64,000 nt of DNA from Methanoregula boonei 6A8 (GTDB taxonomy: Archaea; Halobacteriota; Methanomicrobia; Methanomicrobiales; Methanospirillaceae). The position numbers and the translations under genes were made by a program. The notes beneath the pieces were generated by a model. The model did not search any database. It saw only the letters and a list, made by a program, of their open reading frames with translations, and was not told where the DNA came from. This document shows, piece by piece, positions 35,663 through 45,075 of this stretch. The DNA lies in NCBI RefSeq assembly GCF_000017625.1, contig NC_009712.1, forward strand, positions 744,001 through 808,000, given 5' to 3'. Every line of letters begins with the position of its first letter. The first letter of the stretch is position 1.

Positions 35663-35872
35663 GAGGGTCAGTACAGAAAACACATTTTACCCTTTTTTAA
35701 GATCGTACGGCAAGACCGTCATTATCTGGTAACCATCTGCACAAAAACCGGCACCAGAGAAAAAAATCTTACCTGTTCCGTGCAGGAAGTCCATCTCTCC
35801 TATTGCACCCGGTTTTTATGGAAAATGCGGATGCCCTGCCGAAGAGTAAAATCTGAATAAAAAGCGTTTTTA

Positions 35873-35947
35873 TGCCCCAGCCCGGATTTGAACCGGGGAC
35901 AACCAGATCTTCAGTCTGGCGCTCTCCCAGTCTGAGCTACTAGGGCA
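35873..35947 (-). tRNA. tRNA-Phe (GAA)
   Basis: The 75-nt minus-strand sequence folds as a full cloverleaf. It has a 7-bp acceptor stem (TGCCCTA with TGGGGCA, one G-T pair), D arm, anticodon stem CCAGA/TCTGG with loop CTGAAGA giving anticodon GAA, and T arm with TTCAAAT between CCCGG and CCGGG. No intron is seen and CCA is not encoded. Confidence 0.95.
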
Positions 35948-36044
35948 GGACACAAATATTGGCATTTGGGCTTAATAAATAATACGCCTGTCCTGCTTTT
36001 CCTGCGGCTCTTATATATGTCCCGCCATGCCACTATTTACCTAA

Positions 36045-37010
36045 ATGCCCCCTCCTTCTGCCTCCGATGATGATGCCGGCCTGGCCCGCGCCGTAGCATC
36101 GCGCAGCGCCCACGTGGTCCACCTGACCCACAATGATCTCGATGCCGTTGGTGCCGATGCTATCCACCGGATGAGGTTTGGGGATGATGGCGTGTTTACG
36201 ATCTGGAGCTCGGTGGGAAAATTCCCCTCCCTTTTTGCGCTCATCGCCTCCTCCCCGGGGAAAGGAGACCTTCTTTCCATCTCCGACCTGGGCTGCCAGC
36301 GGGACACCGCGGCAACAGCCGCCCGGGCCCGCGCAAACGGCTGGGTGATCGAATGGCGGGACCACCACCGCTGGCGTGAGGAGGAGATCGCAGGTGTCAG
36401 GAATACCGTATCCCTCCTTCATATCGATACGGAAGTCTGTGCCACCGGGATTGTAGCAAAGGATCTTGCACCGGAGAACCCCCTGGCTGCCGAGGTGGCA
36501 AGAGTAGTCTGTGATTACGACCTCTGGAGGCATGCCGATCCCCGGTCCGCGGTGCTGGGGGAAGTGCTCCAGAGAAAGAAGAACCGGGAGCATGTCCGGG
36601 ACTGCCTGGCAGCCGGGGTCTTTTCCGATCCCATCATCGAACGGGAGTACGCGGAGATCCAGGCCGAGATGGGAACCATGATGGCCCGCAGCCTCTCCCA
36701 TGCAACGTTCCTTGGGAAGAAATACCGTATCGTCTTTGCCCCGCTCTACGGGTACCCGAGCGAGACTGCGCATTTCATACGAAAGGAAAAAGGGACCGAT
36801 ATCGAGGTAATCATTGGAAAGGACGGGAAGTTCTCGATCCGGTCGGTCCCCCCCGTCAGCCACCTTATTGCCCGGGAGTTCGGTGGCGGCGGCCATCCTC
36901 ATGCATCCGGGGGGAGTTTCTCCTTTACGGTGGTCGAACGGTTCACGTGGTGGCTTTTCAAGAAAAGCCGGCATTTCGACGAACTGGTAAAGGTTGCAGA
37001 AGCGCTCTGA
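36045..37010 (+). CDS. DHH-family phosphoesterase
   Basis: A 321-residue protein of the DHH/DHHA1 superfamily. Motif I is HNDLDAVGADA, motif II a D in ISDLG, motif III WRDHHRW and motif IV CDYDLW. The DHHA1 region ends in FGGGGHPHASGG. These residues bind Mn ions and RNA or nucleotide phosphates. Members include nanoRNases, cyclic di-nucleotide hydrolases and RecJ-like exonucleases. The short length and lack of extra domains favour an oligoribonuclease or nucleotide phosphatase. It starts at the ATG 36045. Confidence 0.9.
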   Translation: MPPPSASDDDAGLARAVASRSAHVVHLTHNDLDAVGADAIHRMRFGDDGVFTIWSSVGKFPSLFALIASSPGKGDLLSISDLGCQRDTAATAARARANGWVIEWRDHHRWREEEIAGVRNTVSLLHIDTEVCATGIVAKDLAPENPLAAEVARVVCDYDLWRHADPRSAVLGEVLQRKKNREHVRDCLAAGVFSDPIIEREYAEIQAEMGTMMARSLSHATFLGKKYRIVFAPLYGYPSETAHFIRKEKGTDIEVIIGKDGKFSIRSVPPVSHLIAREFGGGGHPHASGGSFSFTVVERFTWWLFKKSRHFDELVKVAEAL

Positions 37011-37104
37011 AGTCTGCCGGTGTCTTTCAGGACCGCCGGGCTACATTTCTTTTTTTTGTGAAAACCGTCTCCTCTCCGGCGTGGTTACGCTGTTGACAGC
37101 AAGC

Positions 37105-37115
37105 CTTTATAGATA
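37105..37115 (+). promoter_or_regulatory. TATA-like box
   Basis: CTTTATAGATA lies 26-36 bases before the ATG at 37141, placing the transcription start within a few bases of the start codon. Confidence 0.5.
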
Positions 37116-37140
37116 AAATTGTAATGTAGACTTGACACCT

Positions 37141-37641
37141 ATGAAGCGCAGTTATCTGATTATTGGGGCTATCCTCATCGTTTTACTGGCGGTTATGCCT
37201 GCGCAGGCATTCACCGCAAAGACGCTTACCATTACCTTAAGCGGGAATGGTGACGCACAAGCGGATATGCAGTATGATCTCTCGTTTATGGAACAGGCAG
37301 CCATCTTCCTCCACGCGGCAAATCCGTCGGCCACGCTCCAGAGCGCCCTTTCGGCAAACCTCGGCCGGCAGGTCACGGTCAATAGTGCTGACATGTCATC
37401 GGCAAATGTGCTCATCTCCTCGTTTGCAACGGTTACGTCGCAGGGAGGCAATTCGACTACCCTCACCACACCGTCATTCTCGTTTGCAAATGCACAAAAT
37501 GAAGTGAAAAACGAGTGGTACGGGTCGCTGATCTCTGCAGATTTTGCACCCCAGACAACGACCATCACCTTCCCGGACGGGTACCAGGCAACCTACTATA
37601 ACCAGATCAGCATCCCCTCGGTCTCTCATACAATCCAGTAA
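37141..37641 (+). CDS. Secreted hypothetical protein
   Basis: The 166-residue product has a classical signal peptide (MKRSYLIIGAILIVLLAV, cleaved near AQAFT). The mature domain of ~140 residues starts AKTLTITLSGNGDAQADMQY and ends with an alternating beta pattern (TTTITFPDGYQATYY). It has no cysteines or recognisable motifs. ATG 37141 is chosen over the in-frame TTG 37132 since it follows a TATA-like box and begins with a charged n-region. Probably an exported or pseudo-periplasmic protein of unknown role. Confidence 0.7.
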   Translation: MKRSYLIIGAILIVLLAVMPAQAFTAKTLTITLSGNGDAQADMQYDLSFMEQAAIFLHAANPSATLQSALSANLGRQVTVNSADMSSANVLISSFATVTSQGGNSTTLTTPSFSFANAQNEVKNEWYGSLISADFAPQTTTITFPDGYQATYYNQISIPSVSHTIQ

Positions 37642-37770
37642 GGAGCAAAAAAAGGTGCAGTCCCGGCAGGACTCCCTTTCTTCTTTTGGTTTTTAGCCAG
37701 GTTTGCGGGAAATTATAAGAGAATAATATTTATCTCTCTTTACTGCCGAACGGGATCATTGGTGCCCTTT

Positions 37771-38328
37771 ATGGCCACAAATGTGTCTTCTGGCGAACAA
37801 GCCACCGGTATAAAGTGGGGAGCTCTTGTCCTCCTCGGTCTTCTTGCAGTGATATTCGGTCTCCTGGTAGTCCTCTTCCCGGGCCTTTCTGCAACCGTGC
37901 TCGTGGAACTGATCGGGATCCTGATCATTGTTTTCTCGTTTTCTGCCCTCATTCTTGCTGCTCTCTCGCCGGGTGGCTGGACAGGATCGGCCCTCCTTGC
38001 GGTTCTTGCAGTCATCGGGTTCTTCTTTGGGATAGCTACGGTCATCTCGCCTGTCATTATGGGGCAGGTTATCATTGTGATCGCAGGCATTGCCCTGTTC
38101 CTGGGTGGCCTTACCGGGCTTGTCCTCGCAATCGGTGAACCGCATATGGTCCACCGGGGACTCTTTGCCCTTCAGGGTATCCTTGCAATTATTCTTGGCC
38201 TGCTGATCTCTCTTGTGCCGGTAGTTGGCGTTGCCCTGATGGTAATTGTGGTTGGCGCGATCCTGGTGATCTACGGGATTGTGGGAATTGCTCTCGGGTA
38301 CAGCATCCGCGCCCTTTCGAAAGCCTGA
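37771..38328 (+). CDS. DUF308/HdeD-like membrane protein
   Basis: A 185-residue protein with six membrane helices in three pairs, each including a glycine-rich turn: GLLAVIFGLLVVLFPG, VIGFFFGIATVISP, LQGILAIILGLLI. This repeated pattern marks DUF308 (HdeD family), linked in bacteria to acid stress resistance. Its archaeal function is unknown. ATG at 37771 is used; an in-frame GTG lies 12 bases before. Confidence 0.88.
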   Translation: MATNVSSGEQATGIKWGALVLLGLLAVIFGLLVVLFPGLSATVLVELIGILIIVFSFSALILAALSPGGWTGSALLAVLAVIGFFFGIATVISPVIMGQVIIVIAGIALFLGGLTGLVLAIGEPHMVHRGLFALQGILAIILGLLISLVPVVGVALMVIVVGAILVIYGIVGIALGYSIRALSKA

Positions 38329-38508
38329 GATCCCTCCCTCTTTTCGTTTCTTTTTTTTTAGTCGAACCGGCAAACTCTCTCCAGGCGGGGTTTTTTCCCC
38401 CGTTATCTCACCTGTGTGTGTGCAGGGAGGAGACGCCAGCGTCTGAAAGGAGAGCGGGCAGAAACGAAAAGAAGGAGTGAATATCAGGAAAAACAGTTCC
38501 CCGTGCCT

Positions 38509-38772
38509 CTAGTCCAGCGGGATGGTCTCGAGCTGGGATACGAGTTCCCAGATTCTTGTCCGTGCGTGGATGGGCATGTTGGGGTCGTTGGATATTTCAT
38601 CAATTTTGGAGATTGCTTCTGCAGCGCGCAGGCCCATTGCCTTGCCGTTGTTTACAAGCAGCGCCCGGGTCTCATCGGCAACGCGCCGGATGTTTCTCGG
38701 GATTGTGCTGTCCTCCTGGATGTGCTGCAGCATCAGGATACAGTTTTCCATGGTTTTTTCAGGATTTGGCAT
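38509..38772 (-). CDS. UPF0147 family protein
   Basis: An 87-residue all-helical protein beginning [16 protein letters not shown], containing [16 protein letters not shown] and ending [15 protein letters not shown]. This is the archaeal UPF0147 family, present in most Euryarchaeota and of unknown function. The start at 38772 lies behind AGGTGAT. An in-frame extension to 38817 has no support. It is transcribed divergently from the p27-type zinc protein, sharing an upstream region. Confidence 0.9.
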   Translation of the reverse strand: MPNPEKTMENCILMLQHIQEDSTIPRNIRRVADETRALLVNNGKAMGLRAAEAISKIDEISNDPNMPIHARTRIWELVSQLETIPLD

Positions 38773-38813
38773 GGTATCACCTACCGTGTACCTGTAGTTA
38801 ATACGTAGAACTC

Positions 38814-38823
38814 GCATATATAG
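38814..38823. promoter_or_regulatory. Shared TATA-like box between two divergent genes
   Basis: GCATATATAG lies between the UPF0147 gene (minus; start 42 bases away) and the zinc-protein gene (plus; start 27 bases away). Its near-symmetry would allow use in both directions. Confidence 0.45.
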
Positions 38824-38849
38824 TTTGAATATCAGACAGACGGTGATGT

Positions 38850-39278
38850 ATGCCCGAAAGAAAAGACGATGATATCATGGCCGAGTATCTCCTTAAAGGG
38901 GGGAAAATGCTCGAGAAGTCCTGCCCGGTATGCGGCTGCCCGCTCTTTGAATACAAGAAAAAGACCCTCTGTGTGGTCTGCTCCGAAAAAGAGGACGCGG
39001 CAAAGCTCGCGAAGGCTGCTGCCACGGCCCCTTCTGCTGCTCCCAGAGCGCCCCATTCCCACGAACACGATGCAGGATGTTCATGCGGCGGGGATCATGA
39101 TGCTGAGCCCTGCTCATGTGAAGATGAGGAGGGGGGAATGCTTGCCGAGGAAATCGCAATGACCGTCCACGCGCTCTGCGAACGGATCAACAATGAAAAA
39201 GACCCCAACCACATCCTGACCCTCATGTCTGCAATAAAGACCGGGACAGAAGCGCTTGAAATTTTGTGCCGGCTGTGA
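38850..39278 (+). CDS. Autoantigen p27 (UPF0148)-type zinc protein
   Basis: A 142-residue protein with an N-terminal zinc-ribbon ([21 protein letters not shown]), the Auto_anti-p27 signature. A His/Cys-rich middle ([13 protein letters not shown], then DAEPCSC) could bind extra metals and is unusual for the family. A helical C-terminus follows. In Archaea the role is unknown, though eukaryotic relatives associate with centromere antigens. Start: ATG 38850, behind GGTGA. Confidence 0.88.
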   Translation: MPERKDDDIMAEYLLKGGKMLEKSCPVCGCPLFEYKKKTLCVVCSEKEDAAKLAKAAATAPSAAPRAPHSHEHDAGCSCGGDHDAEPCSCEDEEGGMLAEEIAMTVHALCERINNEKDPNHILTLMSAIKTGTEALEILCRL

Positions 39279-39411
39279 ACAGGTCCTTTTTCAGGGATAC
39301 TTTTTTTATTGCGCGACCGCCGGTCCGGTTCTTATTAGGGTTTTTGCCGGGTGCTGGTGTGACGTAAATGGCGATTCTCCTCAATCCAAAACGATGGCTC
39401 CCCACATCAGG

Positions 39412-39506
39412 CCCTCGCGGGGCACGGCGGGGCAGATTATCTTATAGGGGAATTGGGGGAGAACCGATAATTGGGGCCGCCGCGGGGCGTCCTTCGGGGC
39501 GGCGGC
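39412..39506. repeat. GC-rich hairpin repeat, copy 1
   Basis: The stretch contains CCCTCGCGGGGCACGGCGGG, CAGATTAT and then a strong hairpin at 39476-39506 (GCCGCCGC paired with GCGGCGGC). The same order recurs on the minus strand at 62790-62876, and a shorter relative with GGGCAGATTATC is at 41931-41965. Confidence 0.6.
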
Positions 39507-39559
39507 AGGGGATTGAATATTCGAGAATAATTTGTAACAAGTCTTTGGGTAATCACTCA

Positions 39560-41797
39560 TTATCCGTATTTTCTCCGGCACAGCTCGAATATCTTTCCGC
39601 CGGTCTTCTCCCCGATTCCTTTCACCGCCACAAGTTCCTCGAGTGTCGCATTCACAATCCCCTGAACAGATCCAAAATGCGCGAGCAGCAGCCGTGCATT
39701 TTTCAGGCCGATATCGGGAAACGCTGAGATGATATATTCCTGCTCCTCTTTTGCCGAGGTAAATGATTTGTGCGGGTGGAGCTTGCGCTCGCCGCGCTCG
39801 CCTTCTTCCCTTTTTGCAATCACAAAGAGCATCTGCGCCGTGTCCTGCTCGTCCCGGGTAAAGAGGAGGGTGATGCCCATATCGATGGCAAGCGCCGCGA
39901 GCACCCCCCGAAGTGAGTTCGGGTTCATGTCCCGTTGTGTGTAGATGTCGCCCCCCTCGATCACCATGACCGGCCGGGGCACGGCATCCGCAAGAGATTT
40001 GGCCTGCCCGAGAAGGTCACGGTTGATGAGGGTATCGACAAAGTCCCGAGCGGTCTTGCGCTCAACAAGGATCCGGTCACCGATCGCATAGTCCCCCTGA
40101 GGCAACCGCTCAAGCCGGATCGCTGCCCCCATCCCGGAGAGTTCCTCGACAACCTTCGAGGAGGTCTCGCGGTCGTCGATCCGTATCGCCGGGCCCTGCG
40201 GGGTGAACTCTTCGATCCGGGTCTGATCGGCCATGACCGGTTGCTGTGCCGTGATATCCTGCCCGCTCATCTGCCGCAGGTTCTTCTGCATCTGCCGCTC
40301 CTTTGTCTGGCTCACGTAGCGGTATACATCGTCCGAAGTGCCTTTTGTCGCGAGCACCACCACCCTTCCCGCCCCCGACCGGCCGGTCCGTCCCTTGCGC
40401 TGGATGGATCGGATTTCGGAGGGGACCGGCTCGTAGAAGATCACGAGATCGGTGGAGGGGACATCAAGGCCCTCCTCCCCGACCGATGTTGCGACAAGAA
40501 CCTTAAACTCGCCGGCTCGGAACCGGGCAAGGGCAGCGATCTGCCTCTTCTGCGAGAGACCCTTTTCCGCGTCCTTTGTGGCCTGGCCCACAAACCGTTC
40601 GCAGGAGATCCCGTTTTTGGTGAGGTAATCGACAAGGAGCTGGACCGTGTCCCGGAAGGTGGCAAAGATAATGATGCGGCTGTCGGGATGAGTATCGATC
40701 TGCTCTTTTACGATTCCAAGAACTGCTGCGGGTTTGGGATGCAGTTCCCCGGCCCAGGAGATCGTCCGTTCGTACAAGGAGTGGAAGGCCGGGTCCCGGC
40801 TCAGCCGCTGGCTGGCCTTGCTCCCCCCGGATCCCCTACCTTCGGCAACCAGTTTTGCGATGTACCCCTTAAAGACCTCGCTTCCCTGTGATTCTGCAAG
40901 GGTTACTGCGTGCTTGAGCTTGAGGCACTCCGCGTACACCGAGGCAGCGGAGTACCCTGCCGGATCACGGTTCTGGATCCGCTGCTGGATCTGCGCATTG
41001 ATCCCGGCAAGTTCCTTCATCGACAGCCGGTCTCTTTTCGGGACCGCAAAACCCAGCGAGGCCAGAAGACCCAGCCGGTCATCGATCAGCGTGTGGATGG
41101 CATGGATGGCACTTTTTAGTTCTGCCGGGAGATCGATCTGGTGGACCTCGACCTCGCGCTCGTGGACATAGGGGCTGACATCGGGATCGTTCTCGGTCCG
41201 GTTCTCGACATGGGCGATACCGAGGTTAGCACAGACATCGCTGACTTTCTCCTGCGAACCGCCGGGAGATGCGGTCATGGCAAGGAGCAGGGGTTTTGCA
41301 GCCGTGTCGTGATAACGCCGGGCAAGAAAAACATAGGCGTAGTTTCCTACAGCCCGATGGCACTCGTCCACAATGAGGAGTGCCACATCCTGCAGGGTGT
41401 AGCGTCCTGCAATAAGATCGTTTTTTACTACCTGCGGGGTGGCAAAGATTACCTGTGAGCGCTCCCATTCCGCTGTCCGCTCGGTGGGCGGTGCTTCTCC
41501 CGTAAACATCGCAAACTGGCAGGCATCGGGAGCGGTGGGGCTCTTTGCGATCAGGTATTTTTCGAAAAACCGGAGGTGCTGTTCCACGAGCGGCTTTGTG
41601 GGGGCAAGCATCAGCACTTTCCCTCCTTCGTTGTAGAGCCGGGATGCAGCCACAAGCAGGGCGATCGCGGTCTTCCCAAGGCCGGTCGGGAGGATCACCA
41701 TCGTGTTTGCATCCAGCGCCTTCATTGCGATCCCGAGCTGGTACTCCCGCGACTCAATGCTGTCAGGTCGGATGAGGGGGTGGCTGATGCAGGGCAT
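39560..41797 (-). CDS. hef: Hef: DEAD/H-box helicase with ERCC4-type nuclease
   Basis: A 745-residue protein. The helicase part (residues 1-500) has Walker A PTGLGKTAIALL, DECHR, and the late QRKGRTGRSG motif. The nuclease domain (~535-670) carries RIDDRETSSKV, GDYAIGDRILVERKTARDF (the ERKT catalytic segment), and is followed by tandem helix-hairpin-helices near 690-740 (VNATLEELVAVKGIGEKTG). Hef unwinds and cleaves stalled or branched replication forks in Euryarchaeota; the layout is complete. ATG at 41797. It is a single gene flanked by short GC-rich repeats. Confidence 0.95.
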   Translation of the reverse strand: MPCISHPLIRPDSIESREYQLGIAMKALDANTMVILPTGLGKTAIALLVAASRLYNEGGKVLMLAPTKPLVEQHLRFFEKYLIAKSPTAPDACQFAMFTGEAPPTERTAEWERSQVIFATPQVVKNDLIAGRYTLQDVALLIVDECHRAVGNYAYVFLARRYHDTAAKPLLLAMTASPGGSQEKVSDVCANLGIAHVENRTENDPDVSPYVHEREVEVHQIDLPAELKSAIHAIHTLIDDRLGLLASLGFAVPKRDRLSMKELAGINAQIQQRIQNRDPAGYSAASVYAECLKLKHAVTLAESQGSEVFKGYIAKLVAEGRGSGGSKASQRLSRDPAFHSLYERTISWAGELHPKPAAVLGIVKEQIDTHPDSRIIIFATFRDTVQLLVDYLTKNGISCERFVGQATKDAEKGLSQKRQIAALARFRAGEFKVLVATSVGEEGLDVPSTDLVIFYEPVPSEIRSIQRKGRTGRSGAGRVVVLATKGTSDDVYRYVSQTKERQMQKNLRQMSGQDITAQQPVMADQTRIEEFTPQGPAIRIDDRETSSKVVEELSGMGAAIRLERLPQGDYAIGDRILVERKTARDFVDTLINRDLLGQAKSLADAVPRPVMVIEGGDIYTQRDMNPNSLRGVLAALAIDMGITLLFTRDEQDTAQMLFVIAKREEGERGERKLHPHKSFTSAKEEQEYIISAFPDIGLKNARLLLAHFGSVQGIVNATLEELVAVKGIGEKTGGKIFELCRRKYG

Positions 41798-41930
41798 ATT
41801 TCTGATGAGGATTTGACTCTCCGGGTAATATAGGGAATTGTGGGGAAGGGAGGAATATCAGGTATCCCACTAATTCAGCTATTAAAATTGAAAATACGAG
41901 TCTTCCCACCCCCTTCGGGGGTCGCTCGGC

Positions 41931-41965
41931 CGCCTCGTCGGGGCCTCGCTGGGCAGATTATCCGT
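41931..41965. repeat. GC-rich repeat, partial copy
   Basis: CGCCTCGTCGGGGCCTCGCTGGGCAGATTATCC resembles the segment at 39412-39445 in the same orientation, so the pair flanks hef. The following hairpin is lacking here. Confidence 0.45.
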
Positions 41966-42056
41966 TCTCTTATTAGCTGGCAGGTAATTGAGGCCAGATT
42001 AGATAATAGCAAAATTGTTCTATTACCAAAATAATAGGCTATGTGTAGAGGATAGA

Positions 42057-42263
42057 ATGATTTGGGACAAGATGCCTTGGTATCTTACAATTTTGTCTCT
42101 TTGTGGACTGTTTTTAATGATTTACGGTTTTACTTGCGTCATCTATCATAAGATTTATTCTCAAATACTCATCGAAAAAAACATTAATCCAATAGTTCTG
42201 ATTACAATCGGAATTGCATTTTTCGGACTTGCTTTATCGTGGAATTCGATAATGAAAAAATAA
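42057..42263 (+). CDS. Small AT-rich two-helix membrane protein
   Basis: The 68-residue product has two hydrophobic helices (about 10-30 and 42-62): WYLTILSLCGLFLMIYGF and IVLITIGIAFFGLALSW. Its codons are AT-rich, unlike neighbouring hef and glyS, so it may be acquired. Not recognised. The ATG at 42057 follows AGAGGATAGA. The frame continues upstream to 42015 without support. Confidence 0.55.
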   Translation: MIWDKMPWYLTILSLCGLFLMIYGFTCVIYHKIYSQILIEKNINPIVLITIGIAFFGLALSWNSIMKK

Positions 42264-42309
42264 GATTACGCTATTTATTAAAACAAAAAAGATTCGTTTT
42301 ATCAAAAAT

Positions 42310-44031
42310 TTATCCCAGTTCCGCGAATTTCCTGTCGCCCCGGACCAATGCGCTTACAGTTTCTGGTATTTTGTCAACGGCGATCCGGACCTGCTTCATG
42401 CTGTCCCGGTCCCGGAGTGTGACCGTGTGGTTCTCCTTCGAGTCGTAGTCAACCGTGATCGCGAACGGTGTGCCGATCTCGTCCTGCCTGCGGTAGCGGC
42501 GGCCGATTGCCCCGGAATCGTCGTATTCCGCAAGGATACCCTGCTTCTGCAGGGTGGCTGTGATTTCGCCGGCAAGGGTATCGAGACCGTCGCGGGCCAT
42601 GAGCGGGAATACGGCGACCTGCACGGGGGCGACCTGCGGGGAGAAACGGAGCACGGTCCGCTTCTCGCCATCTGCCGTGTCCTCATCGTAGGCCTGTTCG
42701 AGTACCGCGTAGCACATCCGGTCGATCCCGTACGAAGGCTCAATCACGTGGGGCACAATCTCCTCGCCCCGGATATCCACTACCTCGTCTTTTACTTCGA
42801 AGAGATCTGCAGGAATATGGATTGTCTCGCCATCAACAGTCACATCGGCGCCTTCGGGAGTTGGTGTCGCAGTTTCAAGGGCGGCAAAGATAGCCTTTGC
42901 CTTCTGCCGGTACTGCTTGCCCAGCACCCCCATGTTCGGGATAATACGCCGGCGCTCTGCTTTCTTTGGCGCCTCGTACTGGATGAAGACCGTCATTGAG
43001 GTACCGCTCTGCTTTGCATGGGCGTTTAAGTCATAATTGGTCCTGTCGGCAAGCCCAACGGTCTCGACCCAGCCGAAACGCTCCGAGTACACCTCGGCGT
43101 CCCAGCAGTCTGTAGCGTAATGCGCCCGCTCGTCAGGAAGATGCTGGCGGAACCGGAGCCGTTCGGGCTTTATGCCGATGGTCACCAGCAGCTCGTGGGT
43201 GAGGGCGACGTAGTAGGCTACGTACTCGTTTGCGATGATGCCGTTATCCACTGCTTCGCGCATCGACATTTCGACCGCGGGCTCGCACTTCTGCTGGTGG
43301 ACGTATGTGAGAAGCGGCATCCGGTAATCTGCATACCGCTTAAATGCCGGGTGGCGGTTCTTCTCATTGGGGTGGACAAAGATCTCGGCCTCAGCCTGGG
43401 TAAATTCGCGGAGCCGTATCATGCCCTGCCGGGGTGAGATCTCATTCCGGTAGGACTTGCCGATCTGGACGGCGCCAAACGGGAGCTTGTCCCGGTAGAA
43501 TCTCAGGAGCCGGGCAAAGTCCACAAACATCCCCTGCGCGGTTTCGGGGCGAAGGTAGCCAACCCTCTGTGAACCCGGGCCAATGGTTGTCTGGAACATG
43601 AGGTTGAAGTTATATACCTCGACGTTCCCGAGCACTTCCCCACAGGCGGGACATTTGCAGCCTGCAATGGCAGCAGCAAGGGTTGCATTATCCATTGTCG
43701 CAGCTCCGCATACCCCGCCGCCATCAGCCACGTGATCGGCCCGGAGGTATTCCTTACAGTGCGGGCACTGGCACATCTTGTCGGAGAAGCCCTTGACATG
43801 GCCTGAAGCAATAAAGACCGCCTCCTGGGCAATTGTCGGGCACTCGATCTCGTAATACCCTTCCTGGACAACGTAAAAATGCCGCCAGATATTCTCTATC
43901 CTCCGCTTCATCATGGCACCGAGCGGGCCGTAATCGATAAAACCGGCCACCGCCCCGTAACACTCCGAAGTGGGCCAGATAAAGCCCCGGCGCTTGGCCA
44001 GATCCATCACATTCTCAAAAACATCACTCAT
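42310..44031 (-). CDS. glyS: Glycyl-tRNA synthetase (archaeal/eukaryal alpha2 type)
   Basis: A 573-residue class II synthetase. The N-terminal part has DVFENVMDLAKRRGFIWPTSE and YDYGPLGA-like FIDYGPLGAMMK; motif 2 reads around FRNEISP as YRNEISPRQGMIRLREF; the motif 3 region includes ERRIIPNMGVLG and EPSYGIDRMCYAVLEQA. A zinc-site insertion with CQCPHCKEY and CKCPACG is visible. The C-terminal anticodon domain ends near FAELG. It charges tRNA-Gly. Start ATG 44031 gives the usual N-terminus. Confidence 0.96.
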   Translation of the reverse strand: MSDVFENVMDLAKRRGFIWPTSECYGAVAGFIDYGPLGAMMKRRIENIWRHFYVVQEGYYEIECPTIAQEAVFIASGHVKGFSDKMCQCPHCKEYLRADHVADGGGVCGAATMDNATLAAAIAGCKCPACGEVLGNVEVYNFNLMFQTTIGPGSQRVGYLRPETAQGMFVDFARLLRFYRDKLPFGAVQIGKSYRNEISPRQGMIRLREFTQAEAEIFVHPNEKNRHPAFKRYADYRMPLLTYVHQQKCEPAVEMSMREAVDNGIIANEYVAYYVALTHELLVTIGIKPERLRFRQHLPDERAHYATDCWDAEVYSERFGWVETVGLADRTNYDLNAHAKQSGTSMTVFIQYEAPKKAERRRIIPNMGVLGKQYRQKAKAIFAALETATPTPEGADVTVDGETIHIPADLFEVKDEVVDIRGEEIVPHVIEPSYGIDRMCYAVLEQAYDEDTADGEKRTVLRFSPQVAPVQVAVFPLMARDGLDTLAGEITATLQKQGILAEYDDSGAIGRRYRRQDEIGTPFAITVDYDSKENHTVTLRDRDSMKQVRIAVDKIPETVSALVRGDRKFAELG

Positions 44032-44330
44032 GCAGGATCCCTGGAATCTTCTCTTATATGGTTGCACCACTCCCGACAAAAAGGCTCGCGTCCGGGCTCC
44101 CGTACGCAAGGGATCTTTTCGGGGTGCCTTTTTCCCGGCGGATCCCCGCAGGTCTTTTGTCTGGGGAAGTTTCCGGATTGCCGCAAAATTACGAATTTCA
44201 GGAAAAAAACGGGCGGGTGGGAAATGGCAATCCAGACCGAAATAAAAGGTTTCTGGTCAAAAACACCGTAAAGATAGCATTAAATAGTTAACGAAGTATT
44301 GTATATCCTAATCCCAAGACGGGGTATCCA

Positions 44331-44939
44331 ATGACGGAAGACAAACGGAAATCACAGCTGCTGGAACTTTTCAGCACCATGTCCGGCAAGACAAAAATTG
44401 TCGAACCGATGAAAAACATTCATGGCACCCTCCGGGACAGCGATGCAATAGAACGCGAGGTTGCACTGGTGATGAGAGAGATCATCGAGCAGGGGATCTT
44501 CAAGACCTCGCTCAAGCCGATCCAGCTCGCAAAGCTCGTCACTTCATTCTACGCCGGAAAGAACGACACCGAGATCGCCCGCGAGCTCGGTGATGAAAAG
44601 TTAAGCAAGACCGTTGCCCGGGCCCGGGTCAGGCTCAAGCTCTTCCGGGATCTCGATTACCGGATGCCTTTTGACAAGGCAAAGATGGAGGAACTGATTG
44701 CATCGGGAAAGACCATGAAGGAGGTTTCCGATGAACTCGGTATCAGCCCTTCCACACTCCGGGAATACCGTCACGTGATCGAGGAACAGGAAGATCCTAC
44801 CATCGATCCGTACCTCCGCCGGATCCGCGATGTCATGGAGGACCGGGATCTCTCCGAGCAGATGACCCGGAGCGCAACCGCAGACAACCTGGGCGAATCC
44901 ATCGATATCACGGAAGCCGAGATGATCGATGTTACCTAA
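44331..44939 (+). CDS. Archaeal HTH protein, Cmi4-like
   Basis: The 202-residue protein has a helical N-terminus (KRKSQLLELFSTMSGKTK) and a helix-turn-helix-like middle (LAKLVTSFYAGKNDTEIARELG). A second one reads VSDELGISPSTLREYRHVIEE, and the tail is acidic. The pattern resembles the haloarchaeal conditioned-medium-induced protein 4 (Cmi4) family, a widespread euryarchaeal protein of unclear function. It is likely DNA- or RNA-binding. Start at the ATG 44331; upstream AT-rich sequence with GTATATCC could hold the promoter. Confidence 0.8.
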   Translation: MTEDKRKSQLLELFSTMSGKTKIVEPMKNIHGTLRDSDAIEREVALVMREIIEQGIFKTSLKPIQLAKLVTSFYAGKNDTEIARELGDEKLSKTVARARVRLKLFRDLDYRMPFDKAKMEELIASGKTMKEVSDELGISPSTLREYRHVIEEQEDPTIDPYLRRIRDVMEDRDLSEQMTRSATADNLGESIDITEAEMIDVT

Positions 44940-45075
44940 AAAAAGCCTTTTTTCTGTTCCTCTCCCGTAATCCCCCTTTTTTTCCGGCCGGGTCCCGGTA
45001 ATAGCCGATCCCCTTTTCCAGATATATGCAGCCGTTATAACAATCTTCATCCATCGGGCACTCCCACCGGCATAT

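Noticed and set aside
35873-35947. tRNA-Phe as an integration site
   Set aside because: No duplicated tRNA 3' end or integrase was found nearby, and flanking genes look normal.
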